From assembly GCF_014647635.1 (NCBI RefSeq), contig NZ_BMPO01000004.1, positions 372,001 to 436,000 on the forward strand: DNA of 64,000 nucleotides. Reading direction: 5' to 3'. Numbering within the stretch: the first letter of the stretch is position 1; each line of letters opens with the position of its first letter. The notes under the pieces are model-generated. The model was given only the letters and a program-made list of their open reading frames with translations. It made no database searches and had not been told where the DNA came from. Below are positions 34,945 through 44,451 of the stretch, one piece after another. The stretch comes from Pseudomonas matsuisoli. GTDB lineage: Bacteria; Pseudomonadota; Gammaproteobacteria; Pseudomonadales; Pseudomonadaceae. Both the position numbers and the translations under genes were made by a program.

Positions 34945-36744
34945 TCAGACGGGCAACGCCATATACACGATGGTGCCGTGCTCGACCCGGGAGTGGATGC
35001 CGATCCGGCCGCCGTGCAAACGCGTAATTTCCTTGCACAGGGCAAGGCCAAGGCCCGCCCCGCCTTTCTTGCGCCCCACTTGAACGAACGGCTCGAAGAT
35101 CCGGGCCTGCTGACTGTAGGGAATGCCCTCTCCGTTGTCCTCGACGCTGATAATGACGCGGTCCGTATGGCGACGTGCTTGCAGGCAGATGTGACCGCCC
35201 CTGGTCGTATGGCGCAGGGCGTTCGTCACCAGATTGTCGAGCACACGTTCCATTTGTGTCCGGTCTAGGTTCAGCAAGGGGAGGTTGTCCTCAATTTCCA
35301 GCTTCAGCTCAGTACCGTGCTCGGCCGCCGACGCCTCGAAGCGCGCCAGCGTCTCCTGCAGAAGCTCGCTAGGCGAGCACGCCGACAGTTCCAGCTTTTG
35401 CTGCCCAGTCTGGTAGCGCGAGAAATTGAGCAGGTCGTTGATCAAACGCACCAACCGTCGCATTTCTTCGTCGACGGTCTCGATGAGATCCTGTTCACGT
35501 GCATCCGGCTGAAAGTGCAGGCGCTCGCGCAGTAGCCCGAACGCCATGTGCATGCCGGTGACGGGCGTGCGCAGCTCGTGGGATGCACGCAGCACGAATT
35601 CGTTTCTAACCCGCTCGAACGCACGCTGATCCGTGACATCGCGCAAGACCATTACGGCGCCTTCGACTTCGACGTTGGGTTGCCCGAATGGAATCAGGCG
35701 CCAGGCGAGCAGCCGCTGTTCGCCGCCGATCTCCAGCGCCAGGTCCTCTTGTGGGTCCTCGCGGCTTTGTCCGGCGAGAACCAGGCGGACGGCTTCATCG
35801 AGTTCCGGGTGGGCCAAGGCTTCCCCTAATGGAACGCCGATGCGCTCGGTATCCCAGCCGAGCTGGCGTTCGGCGACCGGGTTGGCATGTTCCAGCGTGC
35901 CATCGCGGGCAACGATCAACAGGCCATCGTCGATACAGTCCAGCACGGCCTGGAGACGGCGCTGGCCGCCCTTGAGCGCCGCGATATTGGTTTCGTTGAA
36001 TTGTTGCAGGGCGCTGGCCATCACGCCGAACCGCCGGCTCAAGGAAGACAATTCAGCGATAGGCGACATCGGCAACACGATCTGGAAATCACCCTGGCCG
36101 ATACGGTCCGCAGCCTTGGCCAGCTTCTCGATCGGGCCAACGAAGCGTCGTGCCATGGTATGCGCGGTGAGGAACCCGATAATCAGGACCATCAATGCCA
36201 CGGTGCCTAGCAGGATGGAAAGCCAGGTCGCTTGTTTGCGGCTTTCCACGCCTTCATGGCGGATACCCTCCAGCGCTGCCCTCTGCACGTCGGTCAGGGC
36301 GTCACGTATGGCGGTGAATGCGCGCGCGAACCGTGCGGAGTCCAAGCTTCGCAAGCGCCCTTCGGCGTCTGGCTGGCCAAGCTCGGTCATGAATGCAAGA
36401 TAACGCTCGCGAATATCTTCCAGCCCTTCCCGGCCTGGGGCTCGGGTGCGCTCGATCGCCTCATCCAGGTACGAGATCAGTTCCCGTTGTTGCCGGTCCA
36501 GCGTGTTACGGTCGATCGGCCGGATCGCGAGGGTAGCCAGCTGGTCGCCGAAAAGGTGTCGTAGCTGCTGAGTCGTGTCGATGACGGCGTAGTGGCTCTG
36601 TAGCAGGTTTTCTTGGGTGCGGGCCATCTGCGTCATGCCGATCAGCCCAATGAACAGGCCGAACAGGGCCACGGTGATGACCGCGGAAATGCTGAGAAAC
36701 AAGCGCGTCCTCAGCTTCATAGGTAACTTGCGCGGGAGCTTCAT
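34945..36744 (-). CDS. kinB: Sensor histidine kinase KinB
   Basis: A 599-residue inner-membrane kinase. Two membrane segments (about 15-37 and 173-195) enclose a periplasmic sensor; then HAMP, a PAS-type domain with AVLDCIDDGLLIVARDGTLE, HisKA with the phospho-histidine in LRASHELRTPVTG, and HATPase_c with DNLVTNALRHTTRGG, VEDNGEGI and GGAGLGLALCKEI. KinB phosphorylates AlgB and limits alginate and AlgW-dependent release of AlgU. The start overlaps the stop of algB (ATGA), as in P. aeruginosa. A second Met nine codons in is also possible. Confidence 0.93.
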   Translation of the reverse strand: MKLPRKLPMKLRTRLFLSISAVITVALFGLFIGLIGMTQMARTQENLLQSHYAVIDTTQQLRHLFGDQLATLAIRPIDRNTLDRQQRELISYLDEAIERTRAPGREGLEDIRERYLAFMTELGQPDAEGRLRSLDSARFARAFTAIRDALTDVQRAALEGIRHEGVESRKQATWLSILLGTVALMVLIIGFLTAHTMARRFVGPIEKLAKAADRIGQGDFQIVLPMSPIAELSSLSRRFGVMASALQQFNETNIAALKGGQRRLQAVLDCIDDGLLIVARDGTLEHANPVAERQLGWDTERIGVPLGEALAHPELDEAVRLVLAGQSREDPQEDLALEIGGEQRLLAWRLIPFGQPNVEVEGAVMVLRDVTDQRAFERVRNEFVLRASHELRTPVTGMHMAFGLLRERLHFQPDAREQDLIETVDEEMRRLVRLINDLLNFSRYQTGQQKLELSACSPSELLQETLARFEASAAEHGTELKLEIEDNLPLLNLDRTQMERVLDNLVTNALRHTTRGGHICLQARRHTDRVIISVEDNGEGIPYSQQARIFEPFVQVGRKKGGAGLGLALCKEITRLHGGRIGIHSRVEHGTIVYMALPV

Positions 36745-38087
36745 AGACCGTACTGCTTGCGCTTCCGATAAAGCGTCGAGGCATCGATGCCCAGCGTACG
36801 CGCCGCTTGGTCCAGTGTTTCGCTGGACGCCATCACCGCGGCGATGTGCGCACGCTCAAGGTCTTCAAGGCTTAACGATTCACCCACGCGAGGTGCATTG
36901 TTCGAGGGCGCCTCACCTAAGCCCAGGTGGCTCACGTCGACGCGATCCTTCGGACAAATGATGCTCGCCCGCTCGATGACGTTGCGCAGCTCACGCACGT
37001 TGCCGGGCCAGCGGTAAGTCGCGAGCGCGCGCTCGGCTTCCGGACTGAACCCGCGTGCAGGGCGGGCGTAGTCCTTGACGAAATGGGCCAGGAAGCGTTC
37101 GGCCAGGTCGAGAATATCCTCCGGACGCTCGCGCAATGGTGGCAAGTTCAACGTGATGACATTCAGACGGTAGAGAAGGTCTTCGCGAAAATGCCCCTCG
37201 CGAACCATCTCATCCAGGGCAAGGTTGGTTGCGGAAAGAATGCGAACGTCCGCGCGGCGGGTTACCGGGTCGCCGATTCGTTCGTATTCTTTGTCCTGAA
37301 TGAAACGTAGTAACTTGGGTTGCAAACCAAGGGGAAAGTCGCCGATCTCGTCGAGAAACAATGTCCCGCCATCCGCTTGGCTGACGCGACCAAGCGTGTT
37401 TTCCGTCGCCCCAGTGAACGCGCCTCGGTTGTGGCCGAACAGCTCGCTTTCCATTAGGTCCGCTGAGAGGGAAGGGCAGTTGATCGTAACGAGTGGCTTC
37501 TTCGAACGGCGGCTCCAGCCGTGGATAGCGCGGGCCAACTCGCCTTTGCCCGTACCTGACTCGCCAAGGATTAGGATGTTGGCATCGGTATCAGCCACCT
37601 GCCGGGCAGTTTCGAGCACCGCCATCATCGCCGGGCTGTGGGAACTCAACATGTCGCGCCGTTTGGTGGCTTGGCCTTCCAAGGCTTCGAGTCGGGCCGC
37701 CATCTGCCGGACTTCCAGCTGTTTCGCCGCAGCCATGCGGAGCTGATCTGGGCTGCACGGCTTGACCAGGTAGTCCGCCGCACCGGCTTGCATCGCGTCT
37801 ACCGCTGTATCCACGGCGGAGTGCGCGGTGACGATGACGACACGCATCCAGGGGGCTTGAACCCGCATCTGCTGCAAGACGTCCAGGCCGCTGTCTTCTC
37901 CCAGGCGTAGATCCAGGAAACACAGGTCGAACACCTGACGGTGAACGAGCGCTTCGGCTTGGGCTGCCGAGGTCGCGGTCGCTACCTGGTAGCCCTCGTC
38001 TTCGAGGCAGTAGCGAAAGGTCCGCAGGATGGCGGACTCATCGTCCACCAGCAGGATTCGTCCCTGGTTCTCCGCGGCGTTTTCCAT
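36741..38087 (-). CDS. algB: Sigma-54-dependent response regulator AlgB
   Basis: A 448-residue response regulator. From the ATG at 38087 the phospho-acceptor is Asp59 (FLDLR), the same number as in P. aeruginosa AlgB, which supports this start over a TTG nine bases upstream. The AAA+ domain has Walker A GESGTGKG, the sigma-54 loop GAFTGA and DEIGDFPLGLQPKLLRFIQ; the C-terminal Fis-type helix-turn-helix reads LDQAARTLGIDASTLYRKRK. AlgB controls alginate production and other traits; no alginate biosynthesis genes are in the window. It forms an operon with kinB. Confidence 0.95.
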   Translation of the reverse strand: MENAAENQGRILLVDDESAILRTFRYCLEDEGYQVATATSAAQAEALVHRQVFDLCFLDLRLGEDSGLDVLQQMRVQAPWMRVVIVTAHSAVDTAVDAMQAGAADYLVKPCSPDQLRMAAAKQLEVRQMAARLEALEGQATKRRDMLSSHSPAMMAVLETARQVADTDANILILGESGTGKGELARAIHGWSRRSKKPLVTINCPSLSADLMESELFGHNRGAFTGATENTLGRVSQADGGTLFLDEIGDFPLGLQPKLLRFIQDKEYERIGDPVTRRADVRILSATNLALDEMVREGHFREDLLYRLNVITLNLPPLRERPEDILDLAERFLAHFVKDYARPARGFSPEAERALATYRWPGNVRELRNVIERASIICPKDRVDVSHLGLGEAPSNNAPRVGESLSLEDLERAHIAAVMASSETLDQAARTLGIDASTLYRKRKQYGL

Positions 38088-38723
38088 GGTGCTCAAATCT
38101 CCAGCAGGCGTGTTGGGTAATTCAGAAAGTGTGCTTCGCTCAGCGCGTGGGGCGAGGGGTTACCAAGGTAGCAGCGAATGTCGCTTCTGCGTCGGCACTC
38201 GTTATTGCGCAGTACGTTGGATATGGGTGTCAGCGCCAAGCGGACCAATACCCGATCGACGCACTATCCAAGCGCCTCGTTGTGCCATCCGGCGGATACG
38301 TCCCGCTCTTAGTCCGAAATTGTTCATGCAAGTTGCACGGAAACGCAATGCGACGTGTAAGTCGCCTTCGTCATTACGCGTCGCGTACCAGTCTAGCCCC
38401 TTTCGATACGCCTTTGCGCTGGCGCGGCGATGTTGTGCAAACGTTCAAATTCGTGGGCCGGCGAGGGATGCGCACCCTGGGGCCTCTCGTAGAGGCAGGA
38501 TGGCAGCGTGAAGTGGATCACATCCACAATGCGACGGGTCGTGCAAAACGCATGGTACGAAAAAAGACAATCGTGCAGCTTACCCGGCCAAATTGGGACG
38601 CGTATATGTAAGTCATTGTTTTATATATATATTTTGACTACGTTTTTTCTGGCATGCTGCCTGCAGTGACTCTCGCATAGAACGAATTTGGCCCCAGCCA
38701 CATCAGTATTCGAGGAGATCAGG
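38088..38723. other. Long intergenic region upstream of algB
   Basis: About 635 bases with no gene I can support. The reading frames present have no family resemblance. The right end (38605-38640) is very AT-rich with runs of TATATA followed by TTGACT, probably a promoter for the small gene at 38724. Confidence 0.5.
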
Positions 38724-39002
38724 ATGAATCGTCTGCAAAGCCGCACACTAGCGAACAAAGGCTTCATGGTTGCAGCCGCCTTTGCACTCGTCGCCCTGGT
38801 CGAACATCAGCTCCCGAATGGCGCCGTCGCCACTGCAGATACCGCGAAGTCCGCGACGGTCCAGCACATCCTTCCTTATGAATCGCGCGTGGTACACGGT
38901 GCTCAGTTCTTGGGCCGTGTGGACCGCGATGTCAAGGTCCAGCGCGCCGAGAAGCGCCAGGACTTCGCTGAGACGACACGTCAGCCACGTTGGGTGTTTT
39001 AA
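38724..39002 (+). CDS. Small membrane-anchored or exported protein, unknown
   Basis: A 92-residue protein, MNRLQSRTLANKGFM then a hydrophobic stretch AAAFALVALVEHQLP, and a polar rest with ESRVVHGAQFLGRVDRDV and many basic residues at the end. GAGGAG stands six bases before the ATG at 38724; the in-frame start at 38688 has no ribosome site. It may be the counterpart of the conserved hypothetical gene next to algB in P. aeruginosa, by position only. Followed after 10 bases by another small gene. Confidence 0.65.
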   Translation: MNRLQSRTLANKGFMVAAAFALVALVEHQLPNGAVATADTAKSATVQHILPYESRVVHGAQFLGRVDRDVKVQRAEKRQDFAETTRQPRWVF

Positions 39003-39012
39003 GGTGCCGTTC

Positions 39013-39195
39013 ATGATGCCTATCGAGTTTTTTGCAATGGCGTTACTGGGTTCGGGCGTACTTTTGATCCTCGCATACCTCGCAGGCGTGATGCTCCTAA
39101 AGCAGATGGATCCAAACGAATTCGATCAGCCCACGCACACCGTCAAACCGACGGTCGTGGCGGAAGATTTCACATCACCGACGCTACGCACCTGA
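39013..39195 (+). CDS. Small single-pass membrane protein, unknown
   Basis: A 60-residue protein [15 protein letters not shown] with one hydrophobic segment to about residue 30, then a polar tail rich in Asp, Thr and Pro. Two start codons in tandem (39013, 39016). AAGGTG precedes the first. It follows the previous small gene closely and precedes a DUF1328 gene, suggesting a small operon. No family recognised. Confidence 0.6.
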   Translation: MMPIEFFAMALLGSGVLLILAYLAGVMLLKQMDPNEFDQPTHTVKPTVVAEDFTSPTLRT

Positions 39196-39253
39196 ACCAC
39201 GGGGCGTCGTTAAAGCTCCAAATAAAGTAGGTTCAAACAAGAGGAGAAACGCC

Positions 39254-39415
39254 ATGTTGAGCTGGGCTCTGACATTTCTGGTAATTGCCGTAATCGCCGC
39301 TGTACTGGGTTTCGGCGGAATCGCAGGCACCGCCGCAGGCATTGCCAAGATTCTATTCGTCGTCTTCCTGGTCCTGTTCGTGCTGTCCTTCATCTTCGGT
39401 CGCCGTCGACCCTGA
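39254..39415 (+). CDS. DUF1328 / YtjA-like small membrane protein
   Basis: A 53-residue, strongly hydrophobic protein: [20 protein letters not shown], a Gly/Ala-rich turn [13 protein letters not shown], and a second membrane segment ending FIFGRRRP. This is the DUF1328 (YtjA) pattern, common in proteobacteria and often stress-induced. GAGGAGAAACGCC gives a good ribosome site before the ATG. It closes the likely small operon from 38724. Confidence 0.88.
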   Translation: MLSWALTFLVIAVIAAVLGFGGIAGTAAGIAKILFVVFLVLFVLSFIFGRRRP

Positions 39416-39799
39416 CACGTTGGTCGGACGCTTTGAAGCGATGGATCGCCGGTCGGACCGCACACCCGTTCAAGCAGTCGGTGTGCGTGTTGACCCGAAT
39501 TCTGTAAGTAACGGTTCATCAAACCGTTACACATGACCTGAATACTCAGGTGTTATCGCGCTTCATCGAAGGAGCGCTGATCATGGAGCCGGGTTGCTTT
39601 TGATGTCTGGAGCGACCTAGGGGTACAGGGAGTACTCCCGCGGTGCGGGCTGGATCAGGTGTGCTGCAACCGGAATCTCGCCACAAGCGAGTTCCGGTAC
39701 GCAGGTGCGGCGTCAGCCAGTGGCCAAGGCGTTCTGCCTATGCCGTGACCCTCTCTTCTTCAATCGTTATCATCCGGGCACTTCGATAAGGGTTCCCAG
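39416..39799. other. Intergenic region with a strong hairpin
   Basis: About 380 bases without a gene. At 39669-39698 ACCGGAA-T-CTCG, loop CCACAAG, CGAG-TTCCGGT forms a strong hairpin without a T run, and 39620-39670 can also pair with itself (GGGAGTACTCCC). The stretch might be a structured leader of the next gene or an unrecognised small RNA. Confidence 0.4.
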
Positions 39800-41026
39800 A
39801 TGCTCAACGGTCTTTGGCTGTGTTTCTTTCTTGTTGGCACGATTGCAGGACTCGCTCGATGGTTGGGCGGAGATCCCGGCGTGTGGGCGGCCATTGTGGA
39901 AAGCCTGTTTTCCATGGCCAAGCTTTCCGTAGATGTGATGATCTTGCTGTTCGGTACGCTCACGCTATGGCTGGGCTTCCTGAAGATTGCCGAGAAAGCG
40001 GGCCTGATCGACCTGCTAGCACGCCTGCTGGGGCCACTGTTCGCTCGGCTCATGCCGGAGGTGCCACGCGGCCATACGGCCCTTGGGTTCATCACCATGA
40101 ATTTCGCGGCCAACGGATTGGGCCTAGACAACGCTGCGACACCGATCGGGCTCAAAGCCATGCGCGCGCTACAGGAACTCAACCCAAGCAGCACGGTGGC
40201 CAGTAACGCGCAGATCCTGTTTCTGGTGCTGAACGCGTCGTCCCTGACGTTATTGCCGGTCACCATCTTCATGTACCGCGCACAGCAAGGGGCTGAAGAC
40301 CCTACACTGGTCTTCCTGCCCATCTTGCTGGCGACGAGTTGCTCGACCCTCATCGGTTTGCTCAGTGTCGCGGTCATGCAGCGGCTTCGGCTGTGGGACC
40401 CGGTGGTGCTTGCCTATTTGATTCCGGGCGCGCTTTTACTCGGTGCGTTCATGGCCCTGCTGTCCAGCCTGTCGGTGACCGCCCTTGGCGCGCTCTCATC
40501 GCTATTAGGCAACCTTACGCTGTTCGGATTGATCATGGTCTTTCTGCTGGTTGGTGCGGTGCGCAAGGTACCCGTCTACGAAGCATTCGTCGAAGGCGCC
40601 AAAGAGGGCTTCGACGTCGCCAAGAGTCTGCTTCCTTATCTGGTCGCGATGCTCTGTGCGGTGGGCGTACTGCGTGCATCCGGGGCATTGGAAATTGCCC
40701 TCGACGGCATTCGCTGGGTCGTACTGTCGTTGGGTTTGGATGGGCGTTTCGTCGACGCGCTGCCCACCGCTTTGGTGAAACCCTTTTCTGGCAGTGCCGC
40801 GCGCGCGATGCTCATCGAAACGATGCAGGCCCAGGGCGTCGATAGCTTTCCGGCTTTGATCGCAGCGACCGTTCAGGGCAGCACCGAGACGACGTTCTAC
40901 GTATTAGCCGTCTATTTCGGCGCCGTCGGCATCCAGCGCGCGCGGCATGCAGTGGGCTGCGCGTTGCTAGCGGACCTTTGCGGCGTCATTGCCTCGATCT
41001 TCGTCTGCTATTGGTTCTTTGGTTAA
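39800..41026 (+). CDS. SpmA/SpmB-like (nucleoside recognition domain) membrane protein
   Basis: A 408-residue inner-membrane protein with about ten hydrophobic segments and two gate-like repeats: the N-terminal half resembles SpmA (LGFITMNFAANGLGLDNAATPIG is the signature, here shown by its core NFAANGLGLDNAATP) and the C-terminal half SpmB (LVKPFSGSAARAMLIE, VQGSTETTFYVLAVYFG). The fused form, next to recC, is known in Pseudomonas. Its substrate is unknown. It is transcribed with recC, whose start is five bases after its stop. Confidence 0.85.
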   Translation: MLNGLWLCFFLVGTIAGLARWLGGDPGVWAAIVESLFSMAKLSVDVMILLFGTLTLWLGFLKIAEKAGLIDLLARLLGPLFARLMPEVPRGHTALGFITMNFAANGLGLDNAATPIGLKAMRALQELNPSSTVASNAQILFLVLNASSLTLLPVTIFMYRAQQGAEDPTLVFLPILLATSCSTLIGLLSVAVMQRLRLWDPVVLAYLIPGALLLGAFMALLSSLSVTALGALSSLLGNLTLFGLIMVFLLVGAVRKVPVYEAFVEGAKEGFDVAKSLLPYLVAMLCAVGVLRASGALEIALDGIRWVVLSLGLDGRFVDALPTALVKPFSGSAARAMLIETMQAQGVDSFPALIAATVQGSTETTFYVLAVYFGAVGIQRARHAVGCALLADLCGVIASIFVCYWFFG

Positions 41027-41030
41027 GCGC

Positions 41031-44000
41031 ATGTTCCGTCTCTACCACGCCCCCGACCTGGAAACCCTTGGCACGCTTGCCAGCCGCCTGCTTGCGCAGC
41101 CCCAGCGCGATCCGCTGGCGCCCGCCCGGCTTGTCGTACCCAGCCAAGGCATCGGGCGTTGGCTCACATTGCAATTGGCGCGCGAAGAAGGCATCGCCAT
41201 GCACCTCAAGGTGCAACTGCCGGCAAGTTTTGTCTGGGACCTGACGCGTGATGTGCTGGGAGCGCTGCCCGAGCAGTCTGCATTCAACCCGCAAGCGCTG
41301 ACCTGGCGCCTGTATGACTGGCTGTGCGAGCCAGGCAATCTTGCAGGAGCCGAACGCCTGCAACGCTACCTCGAAGGGGGTGATGAGCGCCGTCGATTCG
41401 CGTTGGCAGCGAAAATCGCAGACGTATTCGACCAATATCTGCTGTTTCGTGACGACTGGCTTGCGGCGTGGGAGCGCGGTGAGACCTGCGACCTGGGTCC
41501 AGATGAAGCCTGGCAAGCACTGCTCTGGCGTGAATTGACCAAAGACGGTCATCCGCACCGGGCGCGGCTGTTGGGCGATCTGCTAGCGCGACTGGGTTCC
41601 GATGAGCCGTTGGAAACGCTGCCCGAGCGTTTGTTGGTCTTTGGTATCAGCAGCCTGCCGCCGCATCACTTGCGCGTACTGGAAGCGCTGGCGCGGCACA
41701 CGGACGTCGTGCTGTTCGCGCTCAACCCGAGCCGCGAAGCGTGGGGCGATATTCGAGACATCCGCGAGCTCGCCGTCCAGCCGGATGCCGATCCAGACGG
41801 CTGGTATCTGGACGTGGGCAATCCGCTGCTGGCAAGCCTGGGTAAACAAGGACGAGATTTCTTCGACACCCTGTTCGCCTCTGCGGCGGATGAGACCGGC
41901 TTTTATAGCGATGACGATGCGCTCGCCGATGACACGCTCCTGCATGCCTTGCAGAACGATGTCCTGCGCCTCCGCACGCGGCACCCTGACGAGCGTTTGT
42001 CGTGGTCGCCGACGGATCGCTCGCTGGAGCTGCACGTTGCGCACTCGCCTCTGCGCGAAGTCGAGATCCTGCATGACCAACTGTTGGCTCGTTTCAACGC
42101 CGATCCGACCCTGACGCCAGATCAGGTCGTGGTCCTCACGCCTGATATCGAGCGCTATGCGCCGTTCATCGAAGCGGTGTTCGCGCCTCGCGAAGGCGCG
42201 CCGCGAATTCCCTTTAGTCTGGCTGACCGCAGTTTGCGCGCCGAGCTGCCGTTGATCGAAGCCTTCATCGAATTACTCGCCCTGCCGGAAAGCCGCTTCA
42301 CCGCTGAAGAAGTCGTCGCTTGGCTCGAACAACCCGCCATTGCGCGACGGGTCGGGATCGAGCCCGAGGATCTGGCTTCGATCCGCGAATGGCTGCACCT
42401 TGCCGGCGTTCGCTGGGGCCGCGACGCCAAGCACCGCGCCGAACTCGGGCTGCCGGAAGACGCGTCCTATACCTGGCGGCAGGGGCTCGACCGACTGTTG
42501 TTGGGGTTCAGTGCGCCCCCGCGTTTGGCAGGAAACGCGCCGCCCTTGTTGGGCGATGAGTTTCCGCTGGATGCGCTGGAAGGTGCGCGTGGACAGCTCT
42601 TGGGCCGCTTCCATGCCTTCGTCTCGAGGCTTTCGGGTCTGTGCAATGCGTTGCAGGCACCTCGCCCGTTGCGCGAATGGACGCCCGTACTGCAGCAATT
42701 GCTCGACGAGCTGTTCGATGAGCGCGAGTCGGGCGACGTCCTGCTGATGTTGAGCCAGGCCTGCGCCGCGCTGACCGAACAGGCCGATGCGTCCGGGGTC
42801 GAGCGCCCCGTCGAACTCGCGCTGGTGCGTCAGCAATTGGCGGCTGCCCTCGAAGGCAACGGCAGCGCGGGCGGATTCCTCACGGGCGCCGTGACCTTTT
42901 GCACCATGGTGCCGATGCGCAGCCTGCCGTTCCGCTGGGTCTGCCTGCTGGGCTTGGACGACGGTGCATTGCCTCGGCGCACGCCAGCCGCAGGCTTCGA
43001 TCTGGTCGCCCGCAAGCCTCGGCGTGGTGACCGCGCGCGGCGTCTCGATGATCGCTACCTGTTCCTCGAAACCCTGCTGTCGGCACGCGACGGCCTTTAC
43101 TTGAGCTATGTCGGGCGCGACCCCCGCAACAACGCCCATCTGCCGCCGTCAGTGTTGGTCAGTGAATTGCTCGAAGCGGTCGATTTGACAGCCGCGGGGA
43201 GCGAAGGCACTGCCGTCAGCGAATGCATCTGCATCGCGCATCCCCTCCAGCCATTCGCCTCGGGCAACTTCGCGCAAGGACGTCGCCAAGGCTTCTCTGC
43301 AGCCTGGCATCGAGCTGCGCAACGGCTATCGCAGGCGCCGCTGGCCGAGCCGCCGGCTTTCATCTCCGAAATGCCGCCGCCCGAAGACGCCGAACTCACG
43401 CTCGAACCAAGTCTGCTGGTGCACTGCTTCAAACACCCGGCCCGCTTCCTGCTCGAGCAACGCCTGGGTTTGCGCCTGCCCGAGGCCGAGGAGGCGCTGC
43501 CTGGTGACGAACCCTTTGCATTGGAACGCCCCGCCTTGAACGGCTTGCGCCGCCTGGCACTGGAGGCCGCCGAACGGGGTTGGAGCGAAGCCGATGAGCG
43601 TCGTGTGGCGGCGGCTTCCGGTTGGTTACCGACCGGTGAGCTCGGTCAGGCCTACTGGGGGCAATTACGCGGACCGATTCGCGCGTTCATGCCGACCTTG
43701 CTGGAAGAGCGCCCGGATGGCGCGCCCGAGCCGTTGCTCATCAACCTGCGGATCGGTGGTGTCCACCTCCATGGATGGCTCGACGGTGTCACCGCCAGTG
43801 GCTTGTTCGACTACCGCCTGCGCGATCTTGGCGCCTGGGAACTCGCGCCGTTCTGGCTGCGGCACCTCATGCTCAATGCCTGCGCGGGCCCTGAGATCAC
43901 CCGTGAAAGCCGCTTGCTGTCGCCAAAAAGCGAATGGCGCCTGGGCCCGGTGGCCGATCCCATCGCCGCCCTCGAACCTTGGATTGTCGCCTACCGCGAA

Positions 44001-44276
44001 GCCCTCGTTCGTCCACTACCGGTCTTCCCTCGCAGCAGCCATGGTTTCGCCCAGAAATACCGCAACCCCGGCCGCAAAGAACCCCTCGACGCCGCCCGCA
44101 TGGAAGCGCGCGTGCTTTGGACGGGCAACGACTACCTCACCGGTGAAAGCCTCGATCCGTGGAATGCATTGGCCTTCCGTGGTGGGGACCCGCTGGATGA
44201 GCGTTTCGAAGCGTTGGCAGAGTCGCTTTATGGGCCCGCGTTGGATGCGTTGAGTGAGGGGGGCGAAGAGGAATGA
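41031..44276 (+). CDS. recC: Exodeoxyribonuclease V subunit RecC
   Basis: A 1081-residue subunit of RecBCD, which processes double-strand breaks and recognises Chi. It has the decayed helicase fold typical of RecC: LVVPSQGIGRWLTLQLAREEG near the start, WQALLWRELT, ILHDQLLARFNADPTLTPDQ, and a C-terminal nuclease-like domain. The ATG at 41031 follows the previous stop by four bases, which suggests co-translation. Followed by recB after a 175-base gap that holds a pair of repeats. Confidence 0.94.
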   Translation: MFRLYHAPDLETLGTLASRLLAQPQRDPLAPARLVVPSQGIGRWLTLQLAREEGIAMHLKVQLPASFVWDLTRDVLGALPEQSAFNPQALTWRLYDWLCEPGNLAGAERLQRYLEGGDERRRFALAAKIADVFDQYLLFRDDWLAAWERGETCDLGPDEAWQALLWRELTKDGHPHRARLLGDLLARLGSDEPLETLPERLLVFGISSLPPHHLRVLEALARHTDVVLFALNPSREAWGDIRDIRELAVQPDADPDGWYLDVGNPLLASLGKQGRDFFDTLFASAADETGFYSDDDALADDTLLHALQNDVLRLRTRHPDERLSWSPTDRSLELHVAHSPLREVEILHDQLLARFNADPTLTPDQVVVLTPDIERYAPFIEAVFAPREGAPRIPFSLADRSLRAELPLIEAFIELLALPESRFTAEEVVAWLEQPAIARRVGIEPEDLASIREWLHLAGVRWGRDAKHRAELGLPEDASYTWRQGLDRLLLGFSAPPRLAGNAPPLLGDEFPLDALEGARGQLLGRFHAFVSRLSGLCNALQAPRPLREWTPVLQQLLDELFDERESGDVLLMLSQACAALTEQADASGVERPVELALVRQQLAAALEGNGSAGGFLTGAVTFCTMVPMRSLPFRWVCLLGLDDGALPRRTPAAGFDLVARKPRRGDRARRLDDRYLFLETLLSARDGLYLSYVGRDPRNNAHLPPSVLVSELLEAVDLTAAGSEGTAVSECICIAHPLQPFASGNFAQGRRQGFSAAWHRAAQRLSQAPLAEPPAFISEMPPPEDAELTLEPSLLVHCFKHPARFLLEQRLGLRLPEAEEALPGDEPFALERPALNGLRRLALEAAERGWSEADERRVAAASGWLPTGELGQAYWGQLRGPIRAFMPTLLEERPDGAPEPLLINLRIGGVHLHGWLDGVTASGLFDYRLRDLGAWELAPFWLRHLMLNACAGPEITRESRLLSPKSEWRLGPVADPIAALEPWIVAYREALVRPLPVFPRSSHGFAQKYRNPGRKEPLDAARMEARVLWTGNDYLTGESLDPWNALAFRGGDPLDERFEALAESLYGPALDALSEGGEEE

Positions 44277-44303
44277 ACACAACATTTTCGACGACCCCGA
44301 TCC

Positions 44304-44410
44304 CTGTAGGAGCCAGCTTGCTGGCGATCAGTGTCTTAACTGACACCGTGGGGGTGTCTGCGCTAAAGCGATCGCCCACAAGCTGGTCGCAGCCCGGAGG
44401 CCTCCTACAG
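44304..44410. repeat. Inverted repeat pair, GTAGGAGCC family, between recC and recB
   Basis: CTGTAGGAGCCAGCTTGCTG (44304 onward) pairs with its inverse ending GGCCTCCTACAG (44410); an inner arm AAGCTGGT / ACCAGCTT-like element lies near 44375. The element sits inside the recCBD operon and may reduce or stabilise transcripts. Confidence 0.75.
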
Positions 44411-44451
44411 GACTGTGCGAATTCTCGTCTTGCGCCAGGACAGGACAAACA

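Noticed and set aside
38129-38611. 160-codon frame between algB and the small genes
   Set aside because: Random composition and no plausible start site; the region must hold the algB promoter.
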